A DNA stretch of 64,000 nucleotides from Peribacillus sp. ACCC06369 (GTDB lineage: Bacteria > Bacillota > Bacilli > Bacillales > DSM-1321). The stretch spans positions 186,001-250,000 of the forward strand of contig NZ_JAUCEN010000002.1 of assembly GCF_030348945.1 (NCBI RefSeq), read 5' to 3'. This document shows positions 45,063 to 53,816 of the stretch, in pieces. The notes under the pieces were generated by a model. The model was not told the origin of the DNA, ran no database searches, and saw nothing but the letters and a program-made list of their open reading frames with translations. Within the stretch, counting starts at the first letter, position 1. The number at the start of each line of letters is the position of its first letter. Made by a program: the position numbers and the translations under genes.

Positions 45063-46240
45063 TATACATTCTCCTTTTTAAAAGCTAAATTACCTCTACA
45101 GAACGTCATTTCAACGTCCAATCGGTCATTCAATATTACAAAATCGGCGTCTTTGCCGACTTGGATGCTTCCTTTTCTGTCAAAAATTCGAAGCTGCTTG
45201 GCAGGGTTTTCTGCCGTCATTTTTATAATGTCTCTCATGGAACAATCGGTATATTTTAAGGTGTTTTTTATGGCATCGTTCATTTTCAATATACTGCCGG
45301 CTAGTGTACCGTTTGAAAGCGTTGCTTTCGTTTCGTTAACATACACAGGCTGGCCACCTAAATCATAGGTACCTTTTTCGAGCCATTTTGCACGAAGCGA
45401 GTCCGTTATCAAAATCATGCGTTCACTGGTAATTTGGTTATATGCCAGCTTCACCATTTCCGGCCTGCAGTGAATGCCGTCAGCAATAAGTTCAACATAT
45501 AGCTCGTCTCGAAGATAAGCAGCTCCCAAAACACCAGGTTCGCGGTGATGGAGTCCCCGCATCCCATTATAAAGATGTGTAACGTGGGTAGTCCCTGCTT
45601 GGATTGCTTCATCAATTTGGTCATATGTTGCATCTGAATGTCCAATGGAAGCGACGACGCCAGTTTCCCTTAAGTGAGCGGCAAGATCTAATCCGTTTGG
45701 TTGTTCAGGAGCAAGCGTTACAAGCTTGATTTGATTTTCGGCCATTTCCTGCCACCTTTTAAATAGAGTGACATCAGGGTCAACGATATGCTCTTCAGGC
45801 TGTGCTCCTTTACGGACCGGTGAAATGAAAGGACCTTCTAAATGGATCCCAACTATTTCAGCGTGTTCTTGTGTTTGATTTTCGATATATTTACCAGCAT
45901 TAAGAAGTGCTGATTCAATGGCTTGGGTAGATTGAGTCATTGTAGTGGCCAGAAAGCTGGTGGTTCCTTCTTTAGGAAGAGTCTCTGCCATTGTGGATAA
46001 AGCTTCATGTGTGGCATCCATTGCATCGGAATTGGATGCTCCGTGAATATGAATGTCAATCGCACCCGGAATTACCTGATAATCCGGTGAAAGAGTAATT
46101 ACCTTGGCATCATCGTCCTGTTTGTATTGGCTGACTGGACCAACTTCGGCAATTTTTCCATCCACGAATTTAATATACCCATTTTGGTATGTTTCCTTTT
46201 CGCTATGAACTGTTAGATTATTAATAATGAATGTTTTCAT
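45062..46240 (-). CDS. nagA: N-acetylglucosamine-6-phosphate deacetylase NagA
   Basis: 392 residues of the amidohydrolase superfamily. Metal and catalytic sites include GAIDIHIHGASNSDAMD, GIHLEGPFIS, SIGHSDATYDQ, THLYNGMRGLHHREPG and the catalytic Asp in LITDSLRAK. It removes acetate from GlcNAc-6-P, making the NagB substrate. It is the first gene of the minus-strand operon nagABR. RBS AAGGAGATT precedes ATG. It is divergent from the GlcNAc phosphotransferase gene. Confidence 0.96.
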   Translation of the reverse strand: MKTFIINNLTVHSEKETYQNGYIKFVDGKIAEVGPVSQYKQDDDAKVITLSPDYQVIPGAIDIHIHGASNSDAMDATHEALSTMAETLPKEGTTSFLATTMTQSTQAIESALLNAGKYIENQTQEHAEIVGIHLEGPFISPVRKGAQPEEHIVDPDVTLFKRWQEMAENQIKLVTLAPEQPNGLDLAAHLRETGVVASIGHSDATYDQIDEAIQAGTTHVTHLYNGMRGLHHREPGVLGAAYLRDELYVELIADGIHCRPEMVKLAYNQITSERMILITDSLRAKWLEKGTYDLGGQPVYVNETKATLSNGTLAGSILKMNDAIKNTLKYTDCSMRDIIKMTAENPAKQLRIFDRKGSIQVGKDADFVILNDRLDVEMTFCRGNLAFKKENV

Positions 46241-46330
46241 ACATAATCTCCTTTATGAAAGTAAAACTTAATGAATGAGTCATGAAATGGTCTCATATAT
46301 TTTGCCCTCATTTTATCGTTTTTATTAAAG

Positions 46331-46346
46331 GTTGTCTAGACCAGTT
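46331..46346. promoter_or_regulatory. NagR-type operator (dre) 1
   Basis: TTGTCTAGACCA matches the NagR/DasR palindrome TGGTCTAGACCA with one mismatch. It lies in the divergent nagA-nagE region. Confidence 0.65.
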
Positions 46347-46414
46347 AGGGTGTATCATGAATAAAAAAGATATTTTTGCTTTATTTTCGAAGAAAATAGT
46401 ATGTTTTCAAGTAA

Positions 46415-46430
46415 ATTGGTATAGACATCT
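46415..46430. promoter_or_regulatory. NagR-type operator (dre) 2
   Basis: ATTGGTATAGACATC is a second, weaker dre-like palindrome (TGGTATAGACA). Two such sites fit coordinated control of both divergent genes. Confidence 0.55.
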
Positions 46431-46482
46431 ATATATTTTCTGTGCTAGTATAAGCCAAAGAAAAGTTATTATATTGATAAAA

Positions 46483-46496
46483 TGAAAACGCTTTAT
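46483..46496. promoter_or_regulatory. Catabolite-responsive element (cre)
   Basis: TGAAAACGCTTTAT fits the CcpA consensus TGWAARCGNTTWCA except near the last positions. It lies 56 bases before the nagE start, so glucose repression is expected. Confidence 0.6.
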
Positions 46497-46551
46497 ACGT
46501 CTTTTCGTTCTGCTGAATTAAAAGAAGTTAGGAACAAGGGAGATGAGTTCG

Positions 46552-48462
46552 ATGTTAAATTTTTTACAAAAGATTGGGAAGGCTTTAATGTTACCGATTG
46601 CTGTTTTGCCAGCAGCGGCTTTATTGCTTCGTTTAGGGCAACCTGATTTACTTGATATTCCATTTATGGCTGCCTCGGGACAAGCTATTTTTGATAACCT
46701 TGCCATATTGTTCGCTTTAGGTATAGCGATTGGATTATCCAAAGATGGAAGCGGTGCTGCGGCATTGGCAGGTCTTGTTGGTTACTTTGTTTTAACGAAT
46801 GGTACAAAAGCGATTAATGAAGATATTAACATGGCTGTTTTAGGCGGTATTATATCAGGTATAGTTGCCGCTCTTCTATATAATAGATACTCCGACATAA
46901 GACTCCCAGAATGGCTTGGATTCTTTTCAGGGAAACGATTCGTCCCGATCATCACTTCGCTTGCGATGATTATACTTGCGGGAATATTCGGTTTTGTTTG
47001 GCCGCCGATTCAAGACGTAATCAATAGTGTTGGAGACTGGATTACAGGTGCAGGGGCATTGGGTGCCGGCGTATTCGGCGTATTGAATCGCTTATTGCTT
47101 CCAGTAGGATTGCATCATGTCTTGAATAGTATGGTTTGGTTCGTTTTTGGTGAATACAATGGAGCGACAGGTGATATAAATCGTTTCTTCGCAGGGGACC
47201 CGACAGCTGGTCCCTTCATGACCGGCTTTTTCCCGATCATGATGTTCGGTCTTCCAGCAGCAGCATTAGCAATGATCGCAGCTGCTAAGAAAGAGAAACG
47301 TAAATTGGTGACGGGGATGCTTGTTGGGTTAGCTTTCACTTCTTTCTTAACAGGAATAACTGAACCGATTGAATTTCTGTTCATGTTCATCGCACCAGTA
47401 TTATATGTAATACATGCCCTTTTAACAGGTGTCTCTCTGGCACTCGCCGTTATATTGGATATCCATCATGGTTTTGGATTCTCCGCAGGAGCCATTGATT
47501 ATTTCTTGAACTTTGGTATTGCGCAAAAACCACTTTGGTTAATACCAATTGGATTGGTTTACGCGGCAGTTTACTTCGTGATTTTCTATTTTGTCATCAA
47601 GATCATGGATTTAAAAACACCTGGCCGTGAAGACGATGAAGAAGAAGTGGAAGAAGAAACTATTGTGAAAACAGGGGATAAATATACCGATATGGGATCG
47701 CTTTTCATTCAAGATCTTGGCGGTAAAGAGAATATAAAGCTAATTGATAACTGTGCAACACGCTTACGTTTACAAGTGGCCGATTCAGGAAATGTGAATG
47801 AAGCCGCCTTAAAAAGGCATGGTGCTCGCGGTGTCATGAAGTTGAATAAATCGAGTGTGCAAGTCATTGTTGGAACGAATGTTGAATTCGTTGCAAATGC
47901 AATGAAACAACTTGTCAAGAATGGCGTCGATCCAAGCCAAGTGAAAACAGGTCCATCTGCACAAGTGGCAGAGGAAAGAGTGGAAGAGAACCAAGCTTTG
48001 GGTGCAAATGACTTTGTCCTTCCGATTGAAGGAACCGTGATACCGATAGAACAAGTTCCCGATCAAGTGTTTGCGATGAAAATGATGGGGGATGGCTTTG
48101 CTATCGAGCCAGTCAATGGAAAACTAGTATCCCCAATCGATGGGGAAGTGCTAAGTATCTTCCCGACAAATCATGCACTGGGATTGAAAATGGATAATGG
48201 TCTGGAAATTCTGATCCATGTTGGCTTAGATACAGTTAAATTAAATGGAGAAGGGTTTACATCTCTTGTGCAAGAAGGTCAAAGGATAACAAAAGGAACA
48301 CCTCTTTTGGAAATTGATTTAGATTTCATAAAGCGGAATGCTCCATCTACGGTCACTCCTATTATATTCACTAACTTACCTGAGGGAACGGCAGTGAAAT
48401 TACAAAAGGCAGGGATTCAGAAACAAAATACAGCAGGTATAATCCAGTTGGAAAAACTATGA
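46552..48462 (+). CDS. nagE: PTS N-acetylglucosamine transporter EIICBA
   Basis: 636 residues from ATG 46552; AAGGGAG is eight bases upstream, while the ATG at 46543 touches the RBS. Order of domains: EIIC with ten helices (about 1-370, GLHHVLNSMVWFVFGEYNG; GITEPIEFLFMF), EIIB (phosphorylated Cys in NCATRLRL near 410) and EIIA (phosphorylated His in ILIHVGLDTVKL near 560). It imports and phosphorylates GlcNAc, which NagA and NagB then process. Two NagR-like sites and a cre precede it. A close glucose-type transporter is an alternative, but the nag context argues for GlcNAc. Confidence 0.92.
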   Translation: MLNFLQKIGKALMLPIAVLPAAALLLRLGQPDLLDIPFMAASGQAIFDNLAILFALGIAIGLSKDGSGAAALAGLVGYFVLTNGTKAINEDINMAVLGGIISGIVAALLYNRYSDIRLPEWLGFFSGKRFVPIITSLAMIILAGIFGFVWPPIQDVINSVGDWITGAGALGAGVFGVLNRLLLPVGLHHVLNSMVWFVFGEYNGATGDINRFFAGDPTAGPFMTGFFPIMMFGLPAAALAMIAAAKKEKRKLVTGMLVGLAFTSFLTGITEPIEFLFMFIAPVLYVIHALLTGVSLALAVILDIHHGFGFSAGAIDYFLNFGIAQKPLWLIPIGLVYAAVYFVIFYFVIKIMDLKTPGREDDEEEVEEETIVKTGDKYTDMGSLFIQDLGGKENIKLIDNCATRLRLQVADSGNVNEAALKRHGARGVMKLNKSSVQVIVGTNVEFVANAMKQLVKNGVDPSQVKTGPSAQVAEERVEENQALGANDFVLPIEGTVIPIEQVPDQVFAMKMMGDGFAIEPVNGKLVSPIDGEVLSIFPTNHALGLKMDNGLEILIHVGLDTVKLNGEGFTSLVQEGQRITKGTPLLEIDLDFIKRNAPSTVTPIIFTNLPEGTAVKLQKAGIQKQNTAGIIQLEKL

Positions 48463-48473
48463 ATTTGTAAAAA

Positions 48474-48501
48474 AAGGGGTGTCGACTTGTCGACATCCCT
48501 T
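48474..48501 (+). terminator. Terminator of nagE
   Basis: AAGGGGTGTCGAC-TT-GTCGACATCCCTT, a 13-bp stem with one G-T pair. Confidence 0.75.
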
Positions 48502-48518
48502 TAACTTTAGACTGTAGA

Positions 48519-48557
48519 CAAACTCAAAGAAAAGCGAGTTTGCCTGCGGTTTTTTTT
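48519..48557 (+). terminator. Second terminator-like hairpin
   Basis: CAAACTC-(10)-GAGTTTG stem, then CCTGCGG and eight T. Together with the following element it may belong to a repeated intergenic unit. Confidence 0.5.
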
Positions 48558-48578
48558 ATGGCTTGTACAATTTGGATG

Positions 48579-48701
48579 TTGATTTCCGCTCAAGAAACTC
48601 GCTTTCCGCGGGCGGTCGTGGAGCCTCCTCGGCTTTCGCTTGCGGGGTCTCCCCTAGACGCGCTTTCCCCGCAGGAGTCTCGCACCTTTCTCTCCAATCA
48701 A
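48579..48701. repeat. GC-rich structured intergenic repeat of Bacillaceae type
   Basis: About 123 bases, far richer in GC than the surroundings, bounded by TTGATT and AATCAA. Internal blocks GCTTTCCGCGGGCGG, GAGCCTCCTCGG, TGCGGGGTCTCCCC and CCGCAGGAGTCTCGC match, from memory, a repeat found many times in Bacillus intergenic regions, probably a small non-autonomous or structured-RNA element. No coding frame makes sense. Only one copy lies in this window. Confidence 0.65.
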
Positions 48702-48816
48702 CTATGTTATAAAATTCAGATGGAAACCATACCTGAGAAATTGGAGGTGTTGGTTTGGGTCAGTTGATTCGGGAATATCATTTGATGAAATATACCCACT
48801 TTTAGAGTCACAACTT
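48702..48816. other. Short unexplained stretch after the repeat
   Basis: No gene supported. A small frame here shares no family features. Confidence 0.3.
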
Positions 48817-49020
48817 TTAAATGGATGAAACGGCTTCTTTATAGACTTCTTGCTGTGATAAATTGTCATAACCAAAACAAACGGGAGCCCCAGTGGCAGG
48901 ATCTATCATGACCCTTGCATTAATACGAAAGACTTCTTCTAAAACGGCTGGTGTAATGATTTCGCCCGGGGTTCCGATTTTAACGATTTCTCCTTCCTTC
49001 ATTGTTATGATTTCATGTGA
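48817..49020 (-). pseudogene. 3' remnant of a siderophore ABC transporter ATPase (FecE/YusV type)
   Basis: The minus frame reads SHEIITMKEGEIVKIGTPGEI, ITPAVLEEVFRINARVMIDP and ATGAPVCFGYDNL to its stop at 48817. This is the extreme C terminus of iron-siderophore importer ATPases. Walker A, the signature and Walker B are missing. Family-like sequence ends at about 49020, exactly where the oppositely directed esterase gene begins. The 5' three quarters of the gene were therefore lost in a rearrangement at this point. ATG 49002 could start a 61-residue product, but it would be non-functional as an ATPase. Confidence 0.72.
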
Positions 49021-49826
49021 AAACAGGAACCCAACAGTTTCTCATGGAGTCGAGTACTGGGAAACGTGAGTACCAAATCTTTGTATCAAAGCCATTGGAA
49101 GAGCCGCCACCCTCGGGATATCCAGTCATTTATTTGCTGGATGCCAATTCTGTATTTGGAACGATGGTTGAGGCGGTACGATTGCAATCTCGCCGGCCGG
49201 AAAAGTCAGGGGTGGTTCCCGCCATCATTGTGGGTATTGGGTATGCCACCAATGCACCATTTTCTTCTGAACGTTATTATGATTTCACTCTGCCCGTTGC
49301 GGTTAGCGAGTTACCTGTAAGACCAGACGGAAGTCCATGGCCTTCGCATGGAGGAGCGGAAAACTTTCTGAAATTCATAGAAGAGGATTTAAAACCGGAA
49401 ATCGGTAAAAGATTTAAGGTCGATCACAATAGCCAAACGCTCTTCGGGCATTCCCTTGGTGGCCTTTTCACTTTATATGTTCTTTTTGAAAATCCGTATG
49501 CTTTCCAAACATATATAGCTGGGAGCCCATCTCTCCATTGGAACAAAAAGTGGTTCCGTGAGGAGGAGGATAGTTTTCTTTTCCGATTGAATCAAGGAAA
49601 TGGTCATATTTCCTTAATGCTTGGCGTGGGGGAGCTGGAAGGCACCCATAAAAGCGGCATGAACGAAAATGCTTTGGAATTATCAAAAAGATTATCTTTG
49701 AAGGATAGCGGAGTGAATGTTCAATTCAAGGAGTTTGAAGGGGAAGGGCATCTTTCAGTCTTGCCACCTTTGATTAACAGGGCCTTACGTTTTGCTTTGA
49801 AGAGAAATGTACCTTGTAAGGAATAG
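49017..49826 (+). CDS. besA: Siderophore esterase BesA/IroE-like alpha/beta hydrolase
   Basis: 269 residues. The nucleophile Ser lies in FGHSLGGLFTLYVLFE, with early SGYPVIYLLDANSVF and late EGEGHLSVLPP (His). BesA hydrolyses the trilactone of ferric bacillibactin in the cytoplasm to release iron. The protein appears nearly complete, but the GTG start at 49017 has no Shine-Dalgarno sequence and abuts the truncated ATPase, so the promoter and the first residues may have been lost. In B. subtilis besA is followed by dhbACEBF. Here mbtH comes next, after 189 bases. Confidence 0.82.
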   Translation: MKTGTQQFLMESSTGKREYQIFVSKPLEEPPPSGYPVIYLLDANSVFGTMVEAVRLQSRRPEKSGVVPAIIVGIGYATNAPFSSERYYDFTLPVAVSELPVRPDGSPWPSHGGAENFLKFIEEDLKPEIGKRFKVDHNSQTLFGHSLGGLFTLYVLFENPYAFQTYIAGSPSLHWNKKWFREEEDSFLFRLNQGNGHISLMLGVGELEGTHKSGMNENALELSKRLSLKDSGVNVQFKEFEGEGHLSVLPPLINRALRFALKRNVPCKE

Positions 49827-49901
49827 GTCCTTCTCAGTAAATCCATGGAAGGCACTTGACCATTAAGTTATAAATATATATCATTACCTGTAGATTACAG
49901 T

Positions 49902-49916
49902 TGATAACGATTATCA
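49902..49916. promoter_or_regulatory. Fur box before mbtH
   Basis: TGATAAC-G-ATTATCA is a 7-1-7 Fur motif with one mismatch from TGATAAT-N-ATTATCA. It lies 100 bases before the mbtH start, so iron-starvation induction of mbtH and the exporter gene is expected. Confidence 0.8.
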
Positions 49917-50015
49917 TTATTAGTTGTAAATGCAGCGTGCTGAAATTGGCTAGGAGATTGCTAACAAACATTCACTATCAAGAATTTGAAAAATTATGAA
50001 GGAGGACAATAACTG

Positions 50016-50225
50016 ATGACCAACCGTTTCGTGAATGAAAATGGCATCTACAATGAATTTATAAATGAAGAAGGTCGGCATTCCATTTGGCCCGAATTTT
50101 TGGTTATTCCAGAAGGCTGGTCCGTGATATATCGAGAGGATTGCTGGAAATGCATCAACAAAAAATGGATGGATTTGCTGCCCAATAGTTTAAAACTAGT
50201 TGCCAGCAGTGATGGAACACAGTGA
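50016..50225 (+). CDS. MbtH-family NRPS accessory protein
   Basis: 69 residues. Family residues are seen in NEEGRHSIWPEFLVIPEGW. MbtH proteins bind adenylation domains of nonribosomal peptide synthetases and keep them soluble and active. The last conserved motif, normally WTDxRP, is WMDLLP here: the Arg is replaced by Leu. RBS GAAGGAGG precedes ATG. No NRPS gene lies in the window, so it is an orphan or works with a distant cluster. The stop overlaps the exporter GTG (GTGA). Confidence 0.88.
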   Translation: MTNRFVNENGIYNEFINEEGRHSIWPEFLVIPEGWSVIYREDCWKCINKKWMDLLPNSLKLVASSDGTQ

Positions 50226-51676
50226 AATCCAAGATACAGTTAGACCCTAAAATAGTAGTGAGCATCGTTTATGTCATAGCGATGTTCATGGTTTCGATGG
50301 ACGGGACGATTGTCAATGTGATCTTGCCAACGATCAGTAATGAATTTAACCTTGATCCCTCTTCAGCCAGTGGCATTAATGTTGGATATTTAGTAAGCCT
50401 GGCTGTATTCCTTCCGGTAGCTGGTTGGCTTGGGGATCGTTTTGGAACCAAGAAAATCTTCTTGATGGCATTGGGTGTCTTTACGGCAGCCTCCTTTTTA
50501 TGCGGATTCGCTAATAATCTACAAACCTTGAACTTGTTCAGGGTTTTGCAGGGGGCAGGAGGCGGGATCCTGACACCAGTTGGAATGGCCATATTATTTA
50601 GAACGTTCTCTGCTGAAGAACGCCCAAAGGTTTCCCGTTCCCTTGTGCTCCCCATTGCATTCGCACCAGCTGTTGGTCCGATTGTTGGTGGATTCCTTGC
50701 TGAGCAGCTGTCTTGGCGTTGGGCATTTTATATAAATGTGCCTTTCGGAATTATGGTCCTTTTATTAGGTGTATGGCTTTTAAAAGAACATAAAGAGCCA
50801 ACTGCTGGCAGGTTGGACCTTCCAGGATTTTTAATGTCAGCTGCAGGCTTTTCCATGTTGATGTATGCAATGAGCTTAGGACCATCTAAAGGATGGGACT
50901 CCCCAGTGATTATGTATACAGGTTGTATCGGTGTAATTCTTGTTTGCTCATTTATTCTATTGGAGCTGCGTGTTAACGAACCGATGCTTGATTTGCGTTT
51001 ATTATCCGATCGATTGTTTCGGACATTGGGCATCATTTCATTATTTTCAATGGCGGGCTTATTGGGGATGCTCTTCGTGTTCCCGTTAATGTATCAAAGT
51101 TCGCTTCATGCTTCGGCTTTAGAAAGCGGGCTGACGACTTTCCCGGAAGCTATAGGTTTGATGGTGGCCTCCCGGATGATGCCTTGGACTACGAAGAAAC
51201 TGGGCATACATCAGGTGATCCGGATAGGGCTGCTTGGCACAATCATCATTTATACATTGATTAGCATTGTCGGGCCGACAGCCAACCCCTGGTTTCTTCG
51301 TGCCTTATTATTTAGCGTCGGTATATGTTTGGGACATACTGTTGTGGCCGTACAGTTTTCCACTTTCACCAATATCAACTCGGCTTCGATGGGAATGGCG
51401 GCTACATTGTTCAATGTCCAAAACCGGATTGGCTCTGCCATTGGTGTAGCCATCCTAGCCAGCATTCTGGGGGCAGTGGGCACTAGCTCGATAGGACCGA
51501 ATGGGGAGCAGCATGTTAATTTAACTTCCTATCAATTTGCTCTCCTCGGTTCTGTAGCTTTGCTCGTCATAGCCCTATTATTTGCGATGCGTTTGAAAAA
51601 GGATGATTTTAAGGCCAAGATACCGAAACAGCATATGGCTAAATCCCTTGATGTAAAACAGGTGAGAAGCGGATAA
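50222..51676 (+). CDS. MFS exporter, DHA2 (14-helix) type
   Basis: 484 residues starting GTG 50222 within the MbtH stop. Motif A is GWLGDRFGTKKIFL, motif C-like GGGILTPVGMAILFR, and motif SVDGTIVNV-like is read MSMDGTIVNVILPTISNEF. About fourteen helices. Drug/proton antiporters of this type also export siderophores. Coupling to mbtH and the Fur box suggests export of bacillibactin or a related catecholate. A general drug pump is the alternative. Confidence 0.87.
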   Translation: MKSKIQLDPKIVVSIVYVIAMFMVSMDGTIVNVILPTISNEFNLDPSSASGINVGYLVSLAVFLPVAGWLGDRFGTKKIFLMALGVFTAASFLCGFANNLQTLNLFRVLQGAGGGILTPVGMAILFRTFSAEERPKVSRSLVLPIAFAPAVGPIVGGFLAEQLSWRWAFYINVPFGIMVLLLGVWLLKEHKEPTAGRLDLPGFLMSAAGFSMLMYAMSLGPSKGWDSPVIMYTGCIGVILVCSFILLELRVNEPMLDLRLLSDRLFRTLGIISLFSMAGLLGMLFVFPLMYQSSLHASALESGLTTFPEAIGLMVASRMMPWTTKKLGIHQVIRIGLLGTIIIYTLISIVGPTANPWFLRALLFSVGICLGHTVVAVQFSTFTNINSASMGMAATLFNVQNRIGSAIGVAILASILGAVGTSSIGPNGEQHVNLTSYQFALLGSVALLVIALLFAMRLKKDDFKAKIPKQHMAKSLDVKQVRSG

Positions 51677-51781
51677 CGGTGATTTTGCCAGTGACCTCCC
51701 TTTCATTTTTCTAGCCAGGAAAGGGACTGCCTACATAATATTAATTAAAGATTGGCTTTGCGGCTCACTACCATATATAAA

Positions 51782-51812
51782 AAAGAGCCTGTTCGATTAG
51801 AACAGGCTCTAA
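51782..51812 (-). terminator. Terminator of the FtsH-like gene
   Basis: AGAGCCTGTTC / GAACAGGCTCT stem; the A-run on its left reads as T on minus. Confidence 0.88.
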
Positions 51813-51837
51813 ACATAATATTAGTCTTTTAAACACG

Positions 51838-53571
51838 TTATGCATTCGAGCATATGGTGGTTATTTCTGAAGCATCAACGATACGCTGAACTTCTGATCC
51901 CTCTAGTGTCTCTTTTTTCAATAACTCTTCAACGAGCTCTTCATACTGTTGGCGATTCGAATCAATCAACATTTCCGTTTCCTGAATCGCTTTAGTGAAT
52001 AATTCCTGCATCCTTTGCTCTCTCTCGCCTTTATTAAAGGTGAGGGTAAATCCGTCTTGAAGCATTCCGGTATCGACCATTTGTTCAAGTAGATGTTTCG
52101 CCTGTTGGACATCTCCGCCTACACCGATGCTGTGTTCCCCTAAATACATTCTTTCAGCCACACCACCTGCTAAGATCATTTTGACTTGATCAAGCAATTC
52201 ACTGGCGGTTGCCAGATGGAGTTCTTTTGGTATAGGCGCTACATATCCAAGGGCTTCCCCACGAGGAATGATGGTCGCCTTTCGAACGGAACCTGGCTTT
52301 GTCAGAGCTGCAATCAGGGCATGTCCACTTTCATGGATGGCCACACGCCGCTTCGTATCCACATCATTCAAGGTACGTGATGTGGCTCCAAGAATCGTAC
52401 GGTCAATGGCATAGTCAATATCCTGTTTACGAATCATTTCCTGTTCATTCCTCAGGGCATGACGTGAGGCTGTATCGAATAGAGAACTTAAGTCAGCACC
52501 GGAGAAGCCGGAAGTACTTTCAGCCAATTCATCCAATGATGAAAGTACATCTGTTGCTAGACGCTTTCCCTTCGTATGGATATTGATGATTTCCTTTCTT
52601 CCTTGGGTATCTGGAAGTGGAACTTGGAAAGAGAAATCTATCCTGCCCGGACGTAGAAATGCCTCATCGAGCATATCTTTCCGGTTGGTCGCTGCAATGA
52701 ATAAAATGCCTTCGTTTGGATGGCCTCCATCCAATTGCACAAGCAGTTCAGTTAACGTTTTTTCGCCTTCTTCGCCGCCATGAGCTTTCCTTTTACCAGC
52801 CAACGCGTCCACTTCATCGATGAATATGACAGCAGGCGATTGCTTACGTGCATTTTGGAAAAGGCTGCGGACACGGGCTGCACCGACTCCAACAAACATT
52901 TCGTTGAAGGCTGAACCGCTCGTCGAGAAGAAATTTGCACCAAGCTCTTTTGCAATTGCCTGTGCAAGCAACGTTTTCCCCGTTCCAGGGGGGCCGTATA
53001 ATAAAATGCCTTGAGGCGGCTTAATTCCAATTTTAGCTGAACGTTCAGGTTCCTTTAGTGTAGTGAGTGTCTGTAGGATTTCCTGTTTGATTTCGGTTTG
53101 CAAACCGCCTACATCATCCATGGTTATCTCTGGTAGAGGCTTAGGGCTGGAAAGGCTTTGTTTCTTGCTGCCGACCCGTAATCCGCCTTTTGATCTTTTC
53201 TGTATAATTACAGCGGTTGCAACGAGAGCTGCCATTAATCCGCCTAAAATCCATAATGCTGATTTATTAGTTGATGAAAAAGAATATTGAACGTTATAAG
53301 TTTCGACAAGTTTATTGATCATTTGACTGTTGGGAGGGATATTAGAAACGTATTCTCCATCTGGTGTGGAGATGTGAAGAGTGCCATTCATTTTTTCTTC
53401 AATGGTGACAAGGGCTCCATTTTGAGCTTTAATCGTCTTTTCTACGGAAGAAAAAGGAATGACCATATCCTTTGACTGAGTAACAACATACCAACTGATT
53501 CCAGCAATTATCACAATGAAAGCCGTCAAGAACGGCAGTAACTTCGAAACTAATTTAGAGTTAGAGTTCAA
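51838..53571 (-). CDS. FtsH-like membrane AAA+ metalloprotease (second copy type)
   Basis: 577 residues from TTG 53571 (RBS AAAGGAG nine bases upstream). Two membrane helices at about 10-30 and 107-125 flank a short outer domain. The AAA+ domain has Walker A GPPGTGKTLLAQ, Walker B VIFIDEVDAL, SRH ATNRKDMLDEAFLRPGR. The M41 protease has zinc motif HESGH and the third ligand Asp in GVGGDVQQA. It would degrade membrane proteins. It is shorter than the housekeeping FtsH (about 635 residues) and lacks its usual neighbours (hslO, hpt, tilS), so I take it as a paralogue. Confidence 0.88.
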   Translation of the reverse strand: MNSNSKLVSKLLPFLTAFIVIIAGISWYVVTQSKDMVIPFSSVEKTIKAQNGALVTIEEKMNGTLHISTPDGEYVSNIPPNSQMINKLVETYNVQYSFSSTNKSALWILGGLMAALVATAVIIQKRSKGGLRVGSKKQSLSSPKPLPEITMDDVGGLQTEIKQEILQTLTTLKEPERSAKIGIKPPQGILLYGPPGTGKTLLAQAIAKELGANFFSTSGSAFNEMFVGVGAARVRSLFQNARKQSPAVIFIDEVDALAGKRKAHGGEEGEKTLTELLVQLDGGHPNEGILFIAATNRKDMLDEAFLRPGRIDFSFQVPLPDTQGRKEIINIHTKGKRLATDVLSSLDELAESTSGFSGADLSSLFDTASRHALRNEQEMIRKQDIDYAIDRTILGATSRTLNDVDTKRRVAIHESGHALIAALTKPGSVRKATIIPRGEALGYVAPIPKELHLATASELLDQVKMILAGGVAERMYLGEHSIGVGGDVQQAKHLLEQMVDTGMLQDGFTLTFNKGEREQRMQELFTKAIQETEMLIDSNRQQYEELVEELLKKETLEGSEVQRIVDASEITTICSNA

Positions 53572-53816
53572 TATTTCATCTCCTTTAAGAGTATATATCC
53601 AGTATAAAATTTTTAAACGTGTAATCTATAGGTCTTTATACCTTAAAATTTAGGTAAATAATGTTAAAATCTAAAAATACCATTTATTATGAAAATTCAA
53701 AGGATAAAGTCCGATGTTTATCTAACCTGCATATTAGACTTTTTAAATGCGAAATGCTAAAGTGAAATGGTCTAAGTCATGAAAAAATAAAATGGTAGAA
53801 GAGTGTGTGAAGTTCT

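Noticed and set aside
48579..48701. Insertion sequence
   Set aside because: Too short, no transposase frame and only weak terminal repeats; better called a small intergenic repeat.
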